Source: Tetrahymena thermophila SB210
Lineage: Eukaryota > Ciliophora > Oligohymenophorea > Hymenostomatida > Tetrahymenidae
Assembly: GCF_000189635.1 (NCBI RefSeq)
Contig: NW_002476516.1
Coordinates: 1 to 64,000 of the forward strand
Reading direction: 5' to 3'
DNA length: 64,000 nt
This document shows, piece by piece, positions 48,888-61,600 of this stretch. A model generated the notes under the pieces. It saw only the letters and a program-made list of their open reading frames with translations, made no database searches and was not told the origin of the DNA. A program made the position numbers and the translations under genes. Every line of letters begins with the position of its first letter. Position 1 is the stretch's first letter.

Positions 48888-49577
48888 GAGAATCAGTCAC
48901 ATATAAAAAATTCTTAGCATTAAAATTTATCAAAATAATAAGTAATTAAAATTAGTCATTGAAATAGGCATTTTAGAGATATTCTTAAAAATATTACTGA
49001 AGCTTCAATATATCTACTAACAAAATCGATTCAATTATTTTAATAAATAAAATAGAAATATTACTATCGTGAATATTATTTAAAAAATATTTCTTTTAGA
49101 GATATTTTATTTTAATAATGTTATAAAAACTAGTTTTAAGCTAAATTCTCATTATATAGAAAATAAATAGAATTAGCAATACTAGTTGGTAGTTTCAAAA
49201 ATTTACTATTTTCAATTATAATAATTAATATTTAAAAATATTTTGTTTTTAAATATTCATTAAAATTTACATTTTATAGAGTTGTTAAATACTTTCATTT
49301 ATAAAATTGCAAAAAATATAAAAATATTATTTTTTAATATGCTTATTTATCTTAATATTTGTTAATTGGTTGTAAAGGCGTAGCTTCAAAAATTAAAAAC
49401 GAGTTGAATTTTAGCACTGAAATATGATTTGAAGTAGAATGAAGGAAAGGAAAGTAAGTGTTAAAAATTGATATTAACAAAAACGAATCAAATTACTTAA
49501 TTACTTAAATTGGATAAAAATTAATTAAAACGATAAGAAATAGTATTTGGTTTTATCAAGCAAACAATAATAATAAG
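48888..49577. other. Intergenic spacer
   Basis: AT-rich spacer between two plus-strand genes. Nothing recognised. Confidence 0.6.
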
Positions 49578-50833
49578 ATGAGATTATTTACTATCATTTG
49601 TTTATCACTTTTAATTGGGATATAATGTACGAGTATAAGTGATAAATACCCATCTTTAAAGAAGAAAATTTCATTAGTTTAAATGATGACCAATATTGAA
49701 AGTAAAATGGGAGTAAAGGCTCCAATACAAGAAATATTTAAACTTGTTGATGATTATAAAGATTCTATTTTGGATGAATAATTAAATTAAAATAATTTGT
49801 ATGACAGGTAGTCTAAAGAATGTGTTGATGAAATTGATTTCAGAGAAAAAGAAATTGAATCTGCTTCTGATGCTGTTAAGAAGGCATAAACAGCTTTAGA
49901 TTCTTGCAAAAATCAAAATGCTCGTGCTTAATCAGATCTTGATACAGTTAATAATCAAGTTTAAGAAACTCAAAATTATTTATCATAAATTATTGCTACT
50001 AGAGAATAATAAGCTGATGATTTCTAAAAGGCAGCATAAGCCTATAGCTACAATGCTGAAGCAGCTGACGAAGCAATAGAAATTCTGTCAGAAATCTGGA
50101 GCGGTGAAGCTAGTTTTGTGTAATTAGCCAGCCATGCTAACAGGATGCTTGTACATGCAATTTAAATTAAAAAAGTACACAAACTTACTCCAGTAATGAC
50201 TGCGTTAGCTCAGCTAGCTACTAAAAAATTAATAGCTGATGAAGCTTTAATAAATAATGTAATGAGTCTTTTGAGAGACTTCAGAGCTAGTTTAGAAGTT
50301 GATTTTTAAAATTTACAAGAATCTGAGTAATCTGCCATTGAACAATATAACACAAACAAATCAAGAACTGAAGATTTCTTATACACTCTTTAGAAATCTT
50401 AAAAAGACCTCTAAGCTGAACTGGTCAAGCTCAATCAATGCATAAACAATTAGTCAGCTATCTTTACAACAGCTCAAGCAAAGCTTCAAAGAAATACCTA
50501 GCTTTTGGATGCAGCTTAAAAGTAAAAATAAATAAAATTTTTTTATAACAAATAAACTTATAAAATATTTTTTTAAGTCATTTTAAATAAATTTTTATTA
50601 TTTTATAAATTAAAAAAAGTATGTGTACATCATTCAAAAAAGAATATGATTCTGCAACTAATGCCAGAAACTAGGAGCTTGAATTAATTGAGGTTATCAG
50701 ATAAAAATTAGAAGCTAAGTATGGTTAGCTATCAGAGCTTGTTAAGGAAAGAGCTTCAGAGGATAATTTTGGTTAGAATTAAGGCCATGAAGATTATAAA
50801 GAAGAATAATACTAACAAAACAAATATTATTGA
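49578..50833 (+). CDS. Granule lattice (Grl) / trichocyst matrix-type secretory protein
   Basis: Two exons, 49578-50521 and 50620-50833, with a 98-bp intron; 385 residues. A signal peptide (MRLFTIICLSLLIGIQC) is followed by acidic, Ala/Gln/Glu-rich sequence with long coiled-coil character and few Cys. The layout, the segment NNVMSLLRDFRASLEVDFQ, and the C-terminal FKKEYDSATNARNQELELI leading into a predicted helix, resemble ciliate Grl and trichocyst matrix proteins. These are processed from pro-proteins and crystallise in dense-core secretory granules (mucocysts, trichocysts) released by Ca-triggered exocytosis. Codons include more GCT/CTT/AAG than neighbours. It could be a Grl-like paralogue rather than a main lattice component. 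Confidence 0.78.
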
Positions 50834-51478
50834 TAATGTTATTGAATAATCTAAATTCATAGATAAATTTATTAATTGTTTATGTTTTTGAATTAGAATT
50901 AAAGTTCTAATAATTCTGAATATCAGATAATAATGTAAAGTTATTTTCAAAAATTTTGAAATCAATATAAAAAAATTATACTTTAATGAAACATTTTATA
51001 AGCAATTATTTATAAAATTGTGTTGAATTATTCTCTTTAGGAATAAAATCATCTAGAATTTTATTTTTTCATCATAGATTGATTTTTTAATTTTGATAAA
51101 GTGAATATTTAACTTTAAATTGTTTTTGAATAATATTTTATATAATGTATTATTTAATTTTAAGAAAAACTAAGTAAGTAATTATTTATAAATATTATAT
51201 TAAAAGTTTAATTTTTTAAATTTAGATAAAGTAACTAATTAATTGAAAATAATTTATGAGACCTTTCATTATATATTTTTGTCAGAATAAACTAAATAAA
51301 TTGATATATTTTAAATAATTTTATTAGTATTTTAAAAATTGATATAAATTTTTATTTAATAAGGTTTTTTATTTCTTATTATTATTAAATTAATTATTTA
51401 TTTAAAATTAAAAATTTTCATAATTAATTTTTTAAAATTAATTAATTAAGTTAGAATTATTTAAACTTTTGTTTATTT
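50834..51478. other. Intergenic spacer
   Basis: AT-rich spacer between two convergent genes, with no features supported. Confidence 0.6.
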
Positions 51479-54400
51479 TCATTCTTTTATAAAATATTCA
51501 CTATTTTTTACTGTATTAAAATTTTTAACTAGGATCTTCATGTTCGTTTAGCTATTTTCGTTAACTTCTTCTTAAACGTTAGGAGATTAAAGTGACATAT
51601 TCCTAATGTAATCAGTATCACTTATTGATAATTCTGTTTTGTTTAGAATTAAATCTTAGCCATTTATTTTACTTCTGATTGTTGGTGATCGGGCAGTTTG
51701 AATCTGTCTTTCACTAGACCAAATAGGAATTAACATATCAGGTACTTAAATAGGCTAATCGGGTAAAGGAATATGTTTGTTAGAATAAACAGATTTTTTA
51801 TAATTTGATATATTGTTATTACTGTTTAGATTTATATTACTATTAAAGTTTAGATTAGAATTATTATTATTATTTGATTGATTTTTTTAGCTGTTTTGTA
51901 TTTCTTTTATTTGAGAATAATTATCAAATGATGCCGTGTTTTAGAGATTACTGTGAAAGCTCAAATGCTTTAGAGTAAAGGCCTTTTTCATAGTTTATTC
52001 TTTTTTACTTCCATTAATTACTTCTATTTTAGCCTTGAGTAAAGAGTTGTAGGAAGTAATTTAATTTTTACTCTTGCTTGCATTTTAAATCAATGTAAGA
52101 TACTAATTTCGGGTTAGTTATTTTTTGTTTTTTAGGTTATACAATATGAAGCTAAGATTGTTCAATGGATAGTAAACCTAGAAATCTTTTTATTTATCAA
52201 ATGACTAAAATATTTAAATCATTCCAAAATGGTGGTTCTATTCTTCTGTCACATTCGTTTTTGTTATTGTATTCTATACATTTGAAGTTCTTATTATTGT
52301 TTTGAGGTTTTACATTATAGACCTTTAAAATTGCATCAACTAATTAGAGATTTGCTAATTTGAAACTTAGTGCTTGAGAGAGTTTTATGAATTAAAATGA
52401 TGATCGTTAGTATGAGATAACTATCTCTAAACCTCTATTGATTTTTGGTGATCAAGTGAATCACTTGTTTTATTTATTTCTTTTGAATTATTTTAATAGA
52501 TTTATTGTGGATTGTGAAAATTAGACTCTTTTACTGGACTATTTACTGCTTGCTAAATTTATTAACTGGTCTTAATCTTTTTAGAATTTCTTGTGTAGAT
52601 TACTCTCTGAGGTTTTTGTTCTGTTAATTAAATGAAATTTTCAAAATTTGTAGCCTAAGTTGTAACAATCAGTGGTGTTAATTATTTAAGCATAGATTTT
52701 CTCCTATTTATTGGTGATTAATCTAAGTTTCTGCTTTAGCTTAAGTTTATCTACGGTGGGTTGGTACTAATGTTAGTAGAACTTTTACCATTTAGGTTTG
52801 TTGTTAAAATTGGAGGCGTATTTACAGCTGTATCTCCATTAATGGAGGGGACTTTCTCAAATGTTGAGAGACGTTATGTGTAAAATTGTTAATTATTAAT
52901 GGGAGTACTGCTGTGATTGTTGTGATTAGTAACAAAACTATTAGACCTTTCTTTTAAGCAGCTTGTTTAATAGTTTATTTAGTGATTTATATTATTTCCA
53001 CTATGAAGCAGAGCTGATCCATTTTAGACTTCCCCTTCTTCCTCATCTTCATCGTCATCAGAAAATGCAAGATATGGTGAAGTATAGTTATAGTTAAAAT
53101 TATAGCATAAGAATTTTTATTCGTAATCGTCTAGCATTCCAAAGAACTCATATGCAAACAATTCATATCTTTAATCATCTAATTGAACTATTTCTCTAGT
53201 TGTTTTATATCCCCTGCGCTTTTTCTCTACGATTTATCCTTAATTCCAACTCTTTTTTCTTTTATTATCAAATGGAAGTTCAAAATTATGTCTGGTTATA
53301 ACTTTTGAGCGGTATGGGACAAAGTGCAGGTAATTACAATTAGTAACCACATGTTCATTACTATCACAACTTATACAAGTTTCCCCAATTTTAGCAAAAT
53401 CTTTATTAAAAATTCTTCTATCTTTAAGATAATTAAACATTTCCATATCTCTCGGAAATTCCTAAAGAGATTTAATAAAATCATTTCTTGAAATTTTAAT
53501 TAAGTTGACGAATCCTATAGCCTTCGCGAAGATATCTCTGCACTCGCCTGTATAAAACTCGCTAATACCAAACATTTGTCCCTCTTATAAAATCTTTACA
53601 TTATTGAAATTATAAATTTGTAAACATTAAAAAAAAATAAGTCTAAATTAATAAATTTTATTTAAATTAAAAATAAGTCTATTAAAAATTTTGTTTGAAA
53701 TCAAATTTTGGGAATAGTTAAAATAAAGCGATTGAAGATAGATGATTTTTTATAGTTTTATTAAGGATCAGTGTAAGCAATAAAAATGATTACTTAAATT
53801 GATTTTGTTGTGTATTGGTTTGTATTTGGGGTGATATACATCTCAACTTATCCTTTTTCAATGAGATAGAGACTCAGATCGTCAGATGACGTCTAAATTT
53901 TTTACTATGGCTTACACTTTTACTCCTAAATTAGTAATATAGCCTTTTGAATGAATTCATTTGTAAAATGCTGCTCTAGGTAATTGATTATTCTCCTGTT
54001 TTAGTGTAAATATAATTCTTTTTTCAGGTCTTCATTTAGTTGAGAAATAATAGAAGCACTGTCGTTTTAGAATTTTTCATCATTTTCTTACCATACATAT
54101 CTTTTAATTAAAATTTTTGTATTTTATGTAAGCTCTATGATTAGAAAATATAGCAAACAATTTCAAAGTGATTCAAAAAAATAAAAAATATACTCTAGGT
54201 ATTCACGTATTTGAGATCTTAAATTTTGATTCACGTTTTTCTTCTCCATGTGCAAATTTATAATATTTAATTTCTTTTTTCTTTCCTTGTCTTAAGAGTA
54301 AAAATCTGTAAAGATAGTACCTATTTGGTTGAGACTGAATCCAAACACACCACTTGAGGTAAGCATCATCAAAATCGAAAGTATATATTCTGAAAAATTT

Positions 54401-55897
54401 TTAGCTGTAATATCTCCATAGCCTTATTTTATAGTAAATTGTAAATTTATTTATTTTGACAACTAATATCTTAAGAAGATAATTTAAAATTTTGGGGTAA
54501 ATTTTTGAAGAAATTATTATTTGCTTCCTAAAAAGTGTAATGACTTTTGCTAAAAGCTTTAAGTATTTTAAATTAATTTATGGTAAAAAATACTTTAATA
54601 GAAGACTCATAATTTAAAAACAATTAATTAGTCATTTTATTTATATTTGAATTTTGATTTCTAAATTTAAAAAATTAATACCAACTGTTGTCATCGTGAC
54701 AGTGCAGAAATAGAAAGACATAACATACTGATAAATCCAAGTCTCGTTTTATACATTTTTTGAGGTTATCCAATTGATATTTTCGTTATTTTTTATTTGC
54801 GCATTAAATATCCAAATACATGCTAAAATATGGTTGATCATAATAATTAACGAGAATAGTCTAACTATCTGAACAATGTGTTACATTTTTTATTTAAACA
54901 TTATTTTTTCTTCTAGTTTCTGTATCAGTTATCCAAAATCTTTAAATTTAATGGAGAAGGGTATAAAAAATATCAGCTTTACGAAGCTGTAAAGATCTGG
55001 ATAATTTTATGAGAACTTATTCCCATTCTTATCAATAATAAGCAAAATTAAAATTGAGATAAAACCAATTAAATCTGTAAATAAATTATTCTTGCAGTAA
55101 GATTAAAATATGTGCTATCTGTCTTAAAAAGTGTTGCCTAATTTTTAGTATCCTGTATTCAGAGTAACGATCACATTTAAAAATAAAAATATAATGCATA
55201 GGTAAATGCTCATTGAAGGGACAATATAATCTATAGTCTCATGAAAGGAAATCGTTATAGAAATTATAAAAAAAATGTAAACTACTGCAAATAAACTCAA
55301 TAAATCTGAAATAGTTTTTAGCCTATGTTTTGGCTATAAAACAGGTATCTGTTAATCTAATTTTTTTATAAAGCTAATTAAGCAATTTTATTTTCTGAAA
55401 ACTCTTTATTAGCTATTATTACTCTTACGTATAAATCCAGATTTTTATCCTAAATACTCTATTGAGTCATAAGCTTTATCATCTATCATTTTAAGTTGTT
55501 AAAAAGTTAAATTCTTATACATCCTACTTGTTGTATATTTAGCCATTCTCTAAATTATACCTTTTAATTTCACTTTTAAAAACCCTTCTCTAATATTGTT
55601 GCTTTTAATTACTTAAGATTACACATCTCCATCTGCATCTACATCACCTTCATAACGAACTGAATCAATAGGAAGCAGATTTGTAGGTTTCTTAATTGTG
55701 CTATTTCGAAAATCAGATTTAAGACTAGGTCTGTTTGAATTGCTATTTGTATTGCCTATCTTATTAAAATCTAATGAATTGTAAACAGGTGATAAATTTT
55801 ATTGCATTATGCTTATTTTGGATGAATCTTATCTTGCAACATTCCTGCCGCCATTTGAAACAGTTGATTTGTATTTTTGCAGAATATTTTTACTCAT
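51479..55897 (-). CDS. Cyclic-nucleotide-gated-type K+ channel, paralogue 2
   Basis: Four exons: 54682-55897, 54194-54422, 53794-54100 and 51479-53593 (3867 nt, 1288 residues). The domain order is the same as in the channel at 38819-43195: polar N-terminus, six membrane segments, filter TMTTVGYGD (residues 404-409; Gly406 codon split by an intron), C-linker, divergent cyclic-nucleotide-binding region (DLSLYLIEKGQVEMYI, EGQMFGISEFYTGECRD), Cys/His cluster CISCDSNEHVVTNCNYLHF and a 700-residue polar tail with FGMIQIFQSFDKQKDF. S4 again has few basic residues. The ATG is the first Met I can place in frame. Overall similarity with the first channel is clear but far from identical, so the duplication is old. 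Confidence 0.93.
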
Positions 55898-58652
55898 TTC
55901 CCAAAAGAATCGTTAGGAATATCAAAATATTTTATCCAAAGAAATCTCCCCTTAAAATGATTTTCCAACACTTCGCTTAATGATGAAAAAATCTTAAATT
56001 TATTTTTCAAAGTAAAGTAGACTTCACCACTTTAATTATATTTTTGATAGAATTTCTTTTGATTTTTTGGATTATATTAAAGAAAAAAATAAGCATTAAT
56101 ACTAAATTATATATGTTTTGTCAAATAAAATTGCTTATATATCATACATTTCATTTACAGTCTTAGAATTATCAGTCACTTTGTTAATATAAAACTATTA
56201 CTTCGATTTCATTTGCATGACTATCTTTTAATATCGTATGTCAAAGAATAAATAATGCAGTTAAGAAAAATTTCATAAATATAATCTATGTTTTGCTTTT
56301 CATTTTAAATATTCATCATTAGTATTTAACTAACTAATCATTAAAAACCAGTAATATTAGACCATAAATAATTTCATGCTCTCCTTATAGAACATAAAAT
56401 TTCTAGAAATAAATAATCGTATGGTATTAAATTAGTTGTAAAAAAATAAATAGATAAATTACTTTTTAAAATGCATACTCTAATTATTTTCCTATGTTTC
56501 TACTTAAAATTCCATTTTTAATTTTTGTTTTTGATTATTGTTAAATAAATCTAAAAATATTCAAATTTAAAATAAATTAAATCTTTTTGAATGATAAGAT
56601 TTTCAAATAACTGTGGTACCACTTTAAATTACATTTTTACCCAAAATTATAAAGTAACCCCTATCCTCATAAATTACTTGTTACTTTAATATAGTAATAT
56701 TTTTATTTTTGTATTAGGTTAGAATTATCAAATTCTTAATTTCTGTATTAAGTTTGAAATATCGAATACTTAATTTAAATCAAAATAAATAATAATGAAG
56801 TCATTTATTTTTAAATTTTTTTTCATCATAAATTAAAAGTAAAGAATAGATTTTATAGATTAAAAATTTTGTAAAAACAAATGAATAAATTCAATTAAGC
56901 AATAAACTTAACTTTTTTAGTCTTTTTTTATTAAAGCAATATTTAATATATTCCTTATCCCTGCTGATGATATACAAATTTATTTGAATCTAATTATCAA
57001 AAAAAAAATAAATATAATCATAAAAAAGATTAATTTAAAAATTTATAATTTTCTTTAATTTACAAATTTAGAATAATAAATATTTATTTTTTATGGTTGA
57101 TTTTTTTTAAAACAATGTAAACTAAAAAAATTTTGGAAAATAAAAATTAAAAAATTTATATTGATTAGTTTTAAGAACATTACAGAAAATCACTTACTTG
57201 TTTTTTAATAATTGCAGATGATTTTAATTAAAAAATCATAACTTAACTTTTAAAAATAGAACAAATTGGTTTTATGGTTTAAAAACTATGTAAAATACTT
57301 AAAAATTGTCTTTATACTTTCTCTTTTCTAAACTTTTACGATTAATTAATATTTAAAAACTTTGAATCTTATATTTTCATTTTGAACTTTTTTAAATAAA
57401 AAATGCTTTCTATTTTTTGAAAAAAATATGATGATGCAATAAAAATATTGGTTTTGCAACATTTTTAAAATTATTTTATAAAATTCTTAATTCAACCATT
57501 AAACTTTTACTTTTTTATTATAAATTTATGCAAAATATTAAATGAATAATACAAAAAAGTAATATCTAAATGTAAAAAAAGTCAAATATCAATCAAAATA
57601 ATCGAAGTAAAAGGATAATTTTTTTAAATGAAAAATTTAAAGAAAATTATTAAATTAAAATTATCAATTAAAGTCATGTTATAAGTAATAAATACTTTTT
57701 TAAATCGCATTCCAAAAGATTTTAACTATTTTTTCAATATTTGATTAATTATTGAATTTACATTTTTTATTTTTAATTTATTTGTTATTTTGTTCTAAGA
57801 CTTTTAACAGGATAATTTTATTTAGAAATATATGATGCTTATATTTGAGTTTTTGATGATGAGTAAATTGGCGAAATTATAAAAACATGAAAAAGTGAGA
57901 ATCAAGAGTTATTTTTTTTATAAATAATGTATTATTGTTAAAACTTTAAATTCTAATAAATAAAAATTTTATATACAATAAAATAAAGCTTAAATAATTT
58001 AATATCTATATTACTTTATGAATAAAATAATTTAAAAATGTACAAATTGTAAATAAATTATTATTGAATATTAGAAGTAAAATTTTTAAATTGAAAATCA
58101 AAAGTTAATTTTCGTAAACAAATTTTATTTTTCATTTAATACTTTTATATTCTAATAAATAAAAGCTGTTCTTACAATGAAATAAAGTTTAAATAATTTT
58201 AAATATTTGTTGCTTTATTAATAAAATAATTTTTAAAAGTTTACTAATTAGTAATGAAATTATTATTGAATATTAAAATTCTTAAATCTATATTACAATT
58301 TTTATTAAGTAAGATTCTATCCAATGATAACATTATTAGGACAACAAAATTAAATGTATATTTCTATCTATTTTAGGAAAGAGCTATTTATTGATTAATT
58401 TTATGATGTATTTATCAATTGAAGAAATCTGAAAAGTGAGTATTTATTTTATTAATTCTTGTAATCAAATAATAAAATCCAAATAGTGAATATATGGTAT
58501 AAAATACTAAGATTTCTAATAGATTTAGATAATTGAAAAGAAAATAGAAAAGAAAAAATTTTGTTATAAATTGATATTAATCTTTTATAAGTTGATTATA
58601 TAAATAAACAAAGCCAAACATTAAAAAATTAGGAGTTTTTTGAATTTCCAAA
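55898..58652. other. Longest intergenic spacer, between divergent genes
   Basis: 2.75 kb of very AT-rich sequence between K+ channel 2 (-) and the FAB1 homologue (+). It holds an imperfect repeat near its right end and no coding frame or RNA gene that I can support. Confidence 0.6.
57920..58290. repeat. Imperfect tandem repeat, unit about 200 bp
   Basis: Two diverged copies share TTCTAATAAATAAAA (57951 and 58150), AATAAAATAATTT and AAATTATTATTGAATATTA in the same order about 200 bp apart. There is no flanking mobile-element structure. Confidence 0.65.
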
Positions 58653-61600
58653 ATGGAGTAGGGTCCTAATTAAAATGGTGTTATTTAATATGAGAGGCCT
58701 CAAACAAGAAAAATGTCTAGCCGCACTTTAAAGCAGCTAGAGAAAAAATTTAAGGCTAAATTTGTCAAACCACAAGCTTGGAAAAAGGATGAAGATTCAA
58801 AGTTGTGTTTTATCTGTCAAAAAGAATTTAATTTTTTATATCGCAGAAGGCATCACTGCAGAAAATGCGCAAATTTATTTTGCTCTTCGTAAAAAATAAT
58901 TTTACTGAATAATAAATTAATTTTAAACAATCTTAAAAATATTATAGCTGCTCAAATTACTTTCTTTCTTTGCTATTCAACCCTTTAGATGAAGTTGATA
59001 AAGAAACACGTTTGTGTAAAAATTGTTTCGACCAGTTTAAGCAGTCCATCGAATAGGAATAAAAAAACAGTATTGTTAAACTATACATTTTTTAGTATGT
59101 AAATTGGATAAATAATTTTATAAAAGGTGAAGAGGAAGAATCATTAAGCTCTGAAGATGATGAGGAGTCAGACTCCTCTAAAATAACGAATAGAATAGAG
59201 TTGAAAGATTAGTTTGAGTTGAAATTGAAGAGCCTGATTAAATATATTTTCTAGCAAGAAAAGAAGTTATCAAACGTACCAAATTTTTGCGACCAATATA
59301 TAGACCGCACGTTCAATTTTACTATGTATTGTTTAAAAAATTTGCGTTGTCGTTTGAGGAAATAAGATAATGAAAAGAGAATAGAGAAATTTCATGAGAT
59401 GGACATAAATAGATTTGTGATAATAAAAACTTGTCTGCACAAAGATGCTAACTAATTCACTTATGTAAATGGAATCATAAATAGCAAGAATGTAGCTAAA
59501 AAGAATATGTTTACTTCATTTGGACCTAAGAAAGATACATCATCTGTCATTTAATATTAAAACTAAAGGAGTAATAACAGCTCTTTTGATGGAAGTAACC
59601 ATAATAACAATGGATCTTAAAGTGCAATAAATTAAGGTGTTAGGTGTATGATAATAGGAGTTTCAGTAGATATCTTTAGCAATACAGATACAAATTACCC
59701 TGATTTGTAATAAATTATTTAGAAGCAGAGATTGTATATCTAGAGAATAGTTGAAGGAATCAAGCAATTTAAACCTTAAATAATTTTCTGCAGAGAAAAC
59801 GTAAATCAAGATGTTCTAACTCAACTAGAATAAGAAAAAATTACAGTTGTGCAAAAGATAAAAAATAATATAATACTTAAAATAGCCGAATGTGCAAGAT
59901 GTTTGATAATTGATGATATTTCCCTAATTTTACCCCAAAACAACAACCAATCCAATCAAAAGATCAGCAGCCAAATAACTAAAAGCTATATAGGCAATTT
60001 ATACAGTGTCTACTTCAAGACTTTCTAATTCGTAACTAAGTCAAAAACTTATATGTTCCTTGTTTAACCAGAGAAATCAGCAGCATATCATGTTTCCCTG
60101 CTAATAACTGGTCCTGAGCTTGAAATTCTTAAATAATTCAAAAAAAATCTCTAAGGTTATCTATTTATTAATTTTATTTTGGTTATATTTCTAAAATTAA
60201 ATTTCTATCCAACCAAACTAAATATTTCACAATAATAAATTTAATTATACTTTTTTGGTGAAGCAAGTCAAAAAAATTTCTAAAAATCTTTTACAAATCT
60301 TTTTACAAATTGTTTAATTCTTTTATAATATTAAATTTATTACTGAATAGTTATTTTAAGATTGGCTCGTCACCTCTATTTGGAATAGGAAATAGTTTAC
60401 ACAAATAATGAAATGATTAGCAAAAACAATAAAAAACTCAGGAAATATTACATCTAACAGCTTGAAAATGATTTTATAGTAAATATTTTTTTTTGTTTTT
60501 TTGATTTATGATACTTACATACTAAATTAATAAATAGGATTTTGGTAATTTGAATAACTTCATAGATGATAAAATTGGCTTATCTGAATATCTTTACAGT
60601 GATAACTAAAAGTTTTCATATGTTTGCATCTAATATAAAAAAGTAGAATGGAATTAATTTGATGGAGTAAATTCTCATGAAGAATTGGAAAAATATTTGT
60701 AAGATAAAAAAATAAACTACGAGAATTCTAAAATCAATACTTTAGTTAAGTATTGTGGAGAATATGAGCATGAATAAATCTCTTTTTACTAAGTCAAGGA
60801 TATTAGCCTAGGTAATAAAATAATTATTATAAAATAAAAAATTTTTAAGATAATTTGCAATTTAATTGATGAGTTTTATTTAATAAAAATATTAAACTTT
60901 TTTTATTCTAAAAAATTTTATTAAATTCTAAAAGCTGATAAATTATATTCGATTTACAAAGAAAGACACACTAGTTGTGATTATAAAGAATGCAAAACAC
61001 CAAGATATAATCATTACCATCTGTACATCAGAAATAAATGCTATATCAAATTGAGCATTTCTGAAAGGTTGGATTCTAATATAGCTAAAAAAATTAAGGA
61101 GACTGCTGTTTAAGGTCGTACAAAGACTGAGACAGGACCGCAGATGGCTTATTAATATTCAAATCAAATATCTAACCCTAATAAAGTTAAAGGAGATGAA
61201 TAAATGAGGTACGAAAAATACTAAAATTAATAGAATGTAATATAGTATTAGTATCATAATCATCAAAGAAATCATACTAGAAGCCCTTAAAAGCAATAAG
61301 TAGAAGGTCTTAAAAAAGTTAAAATGCACCCTAAAGACTAAATTTTACAATACATTTTATGCGAATAATGTGATCAAAAAATAACTTCTGTATGTACTAT
61401 AGTAGTTGGAAAGACCTTAACTGAATATTCATTTAATAGATTTTTGTAGCATATGTTTTAAGAATATTCAGAGTCTTATAAAAAGGAGAAGTTGAATCTA
61501 TTAAAAGAATGCAGAGATATAAAGGAAGTTAATACTGGCTAGTCAACTGTTGTTTAAAATAAATGCACTCATCAAATAAGAAGTAGAGTTTTTAAACTAA

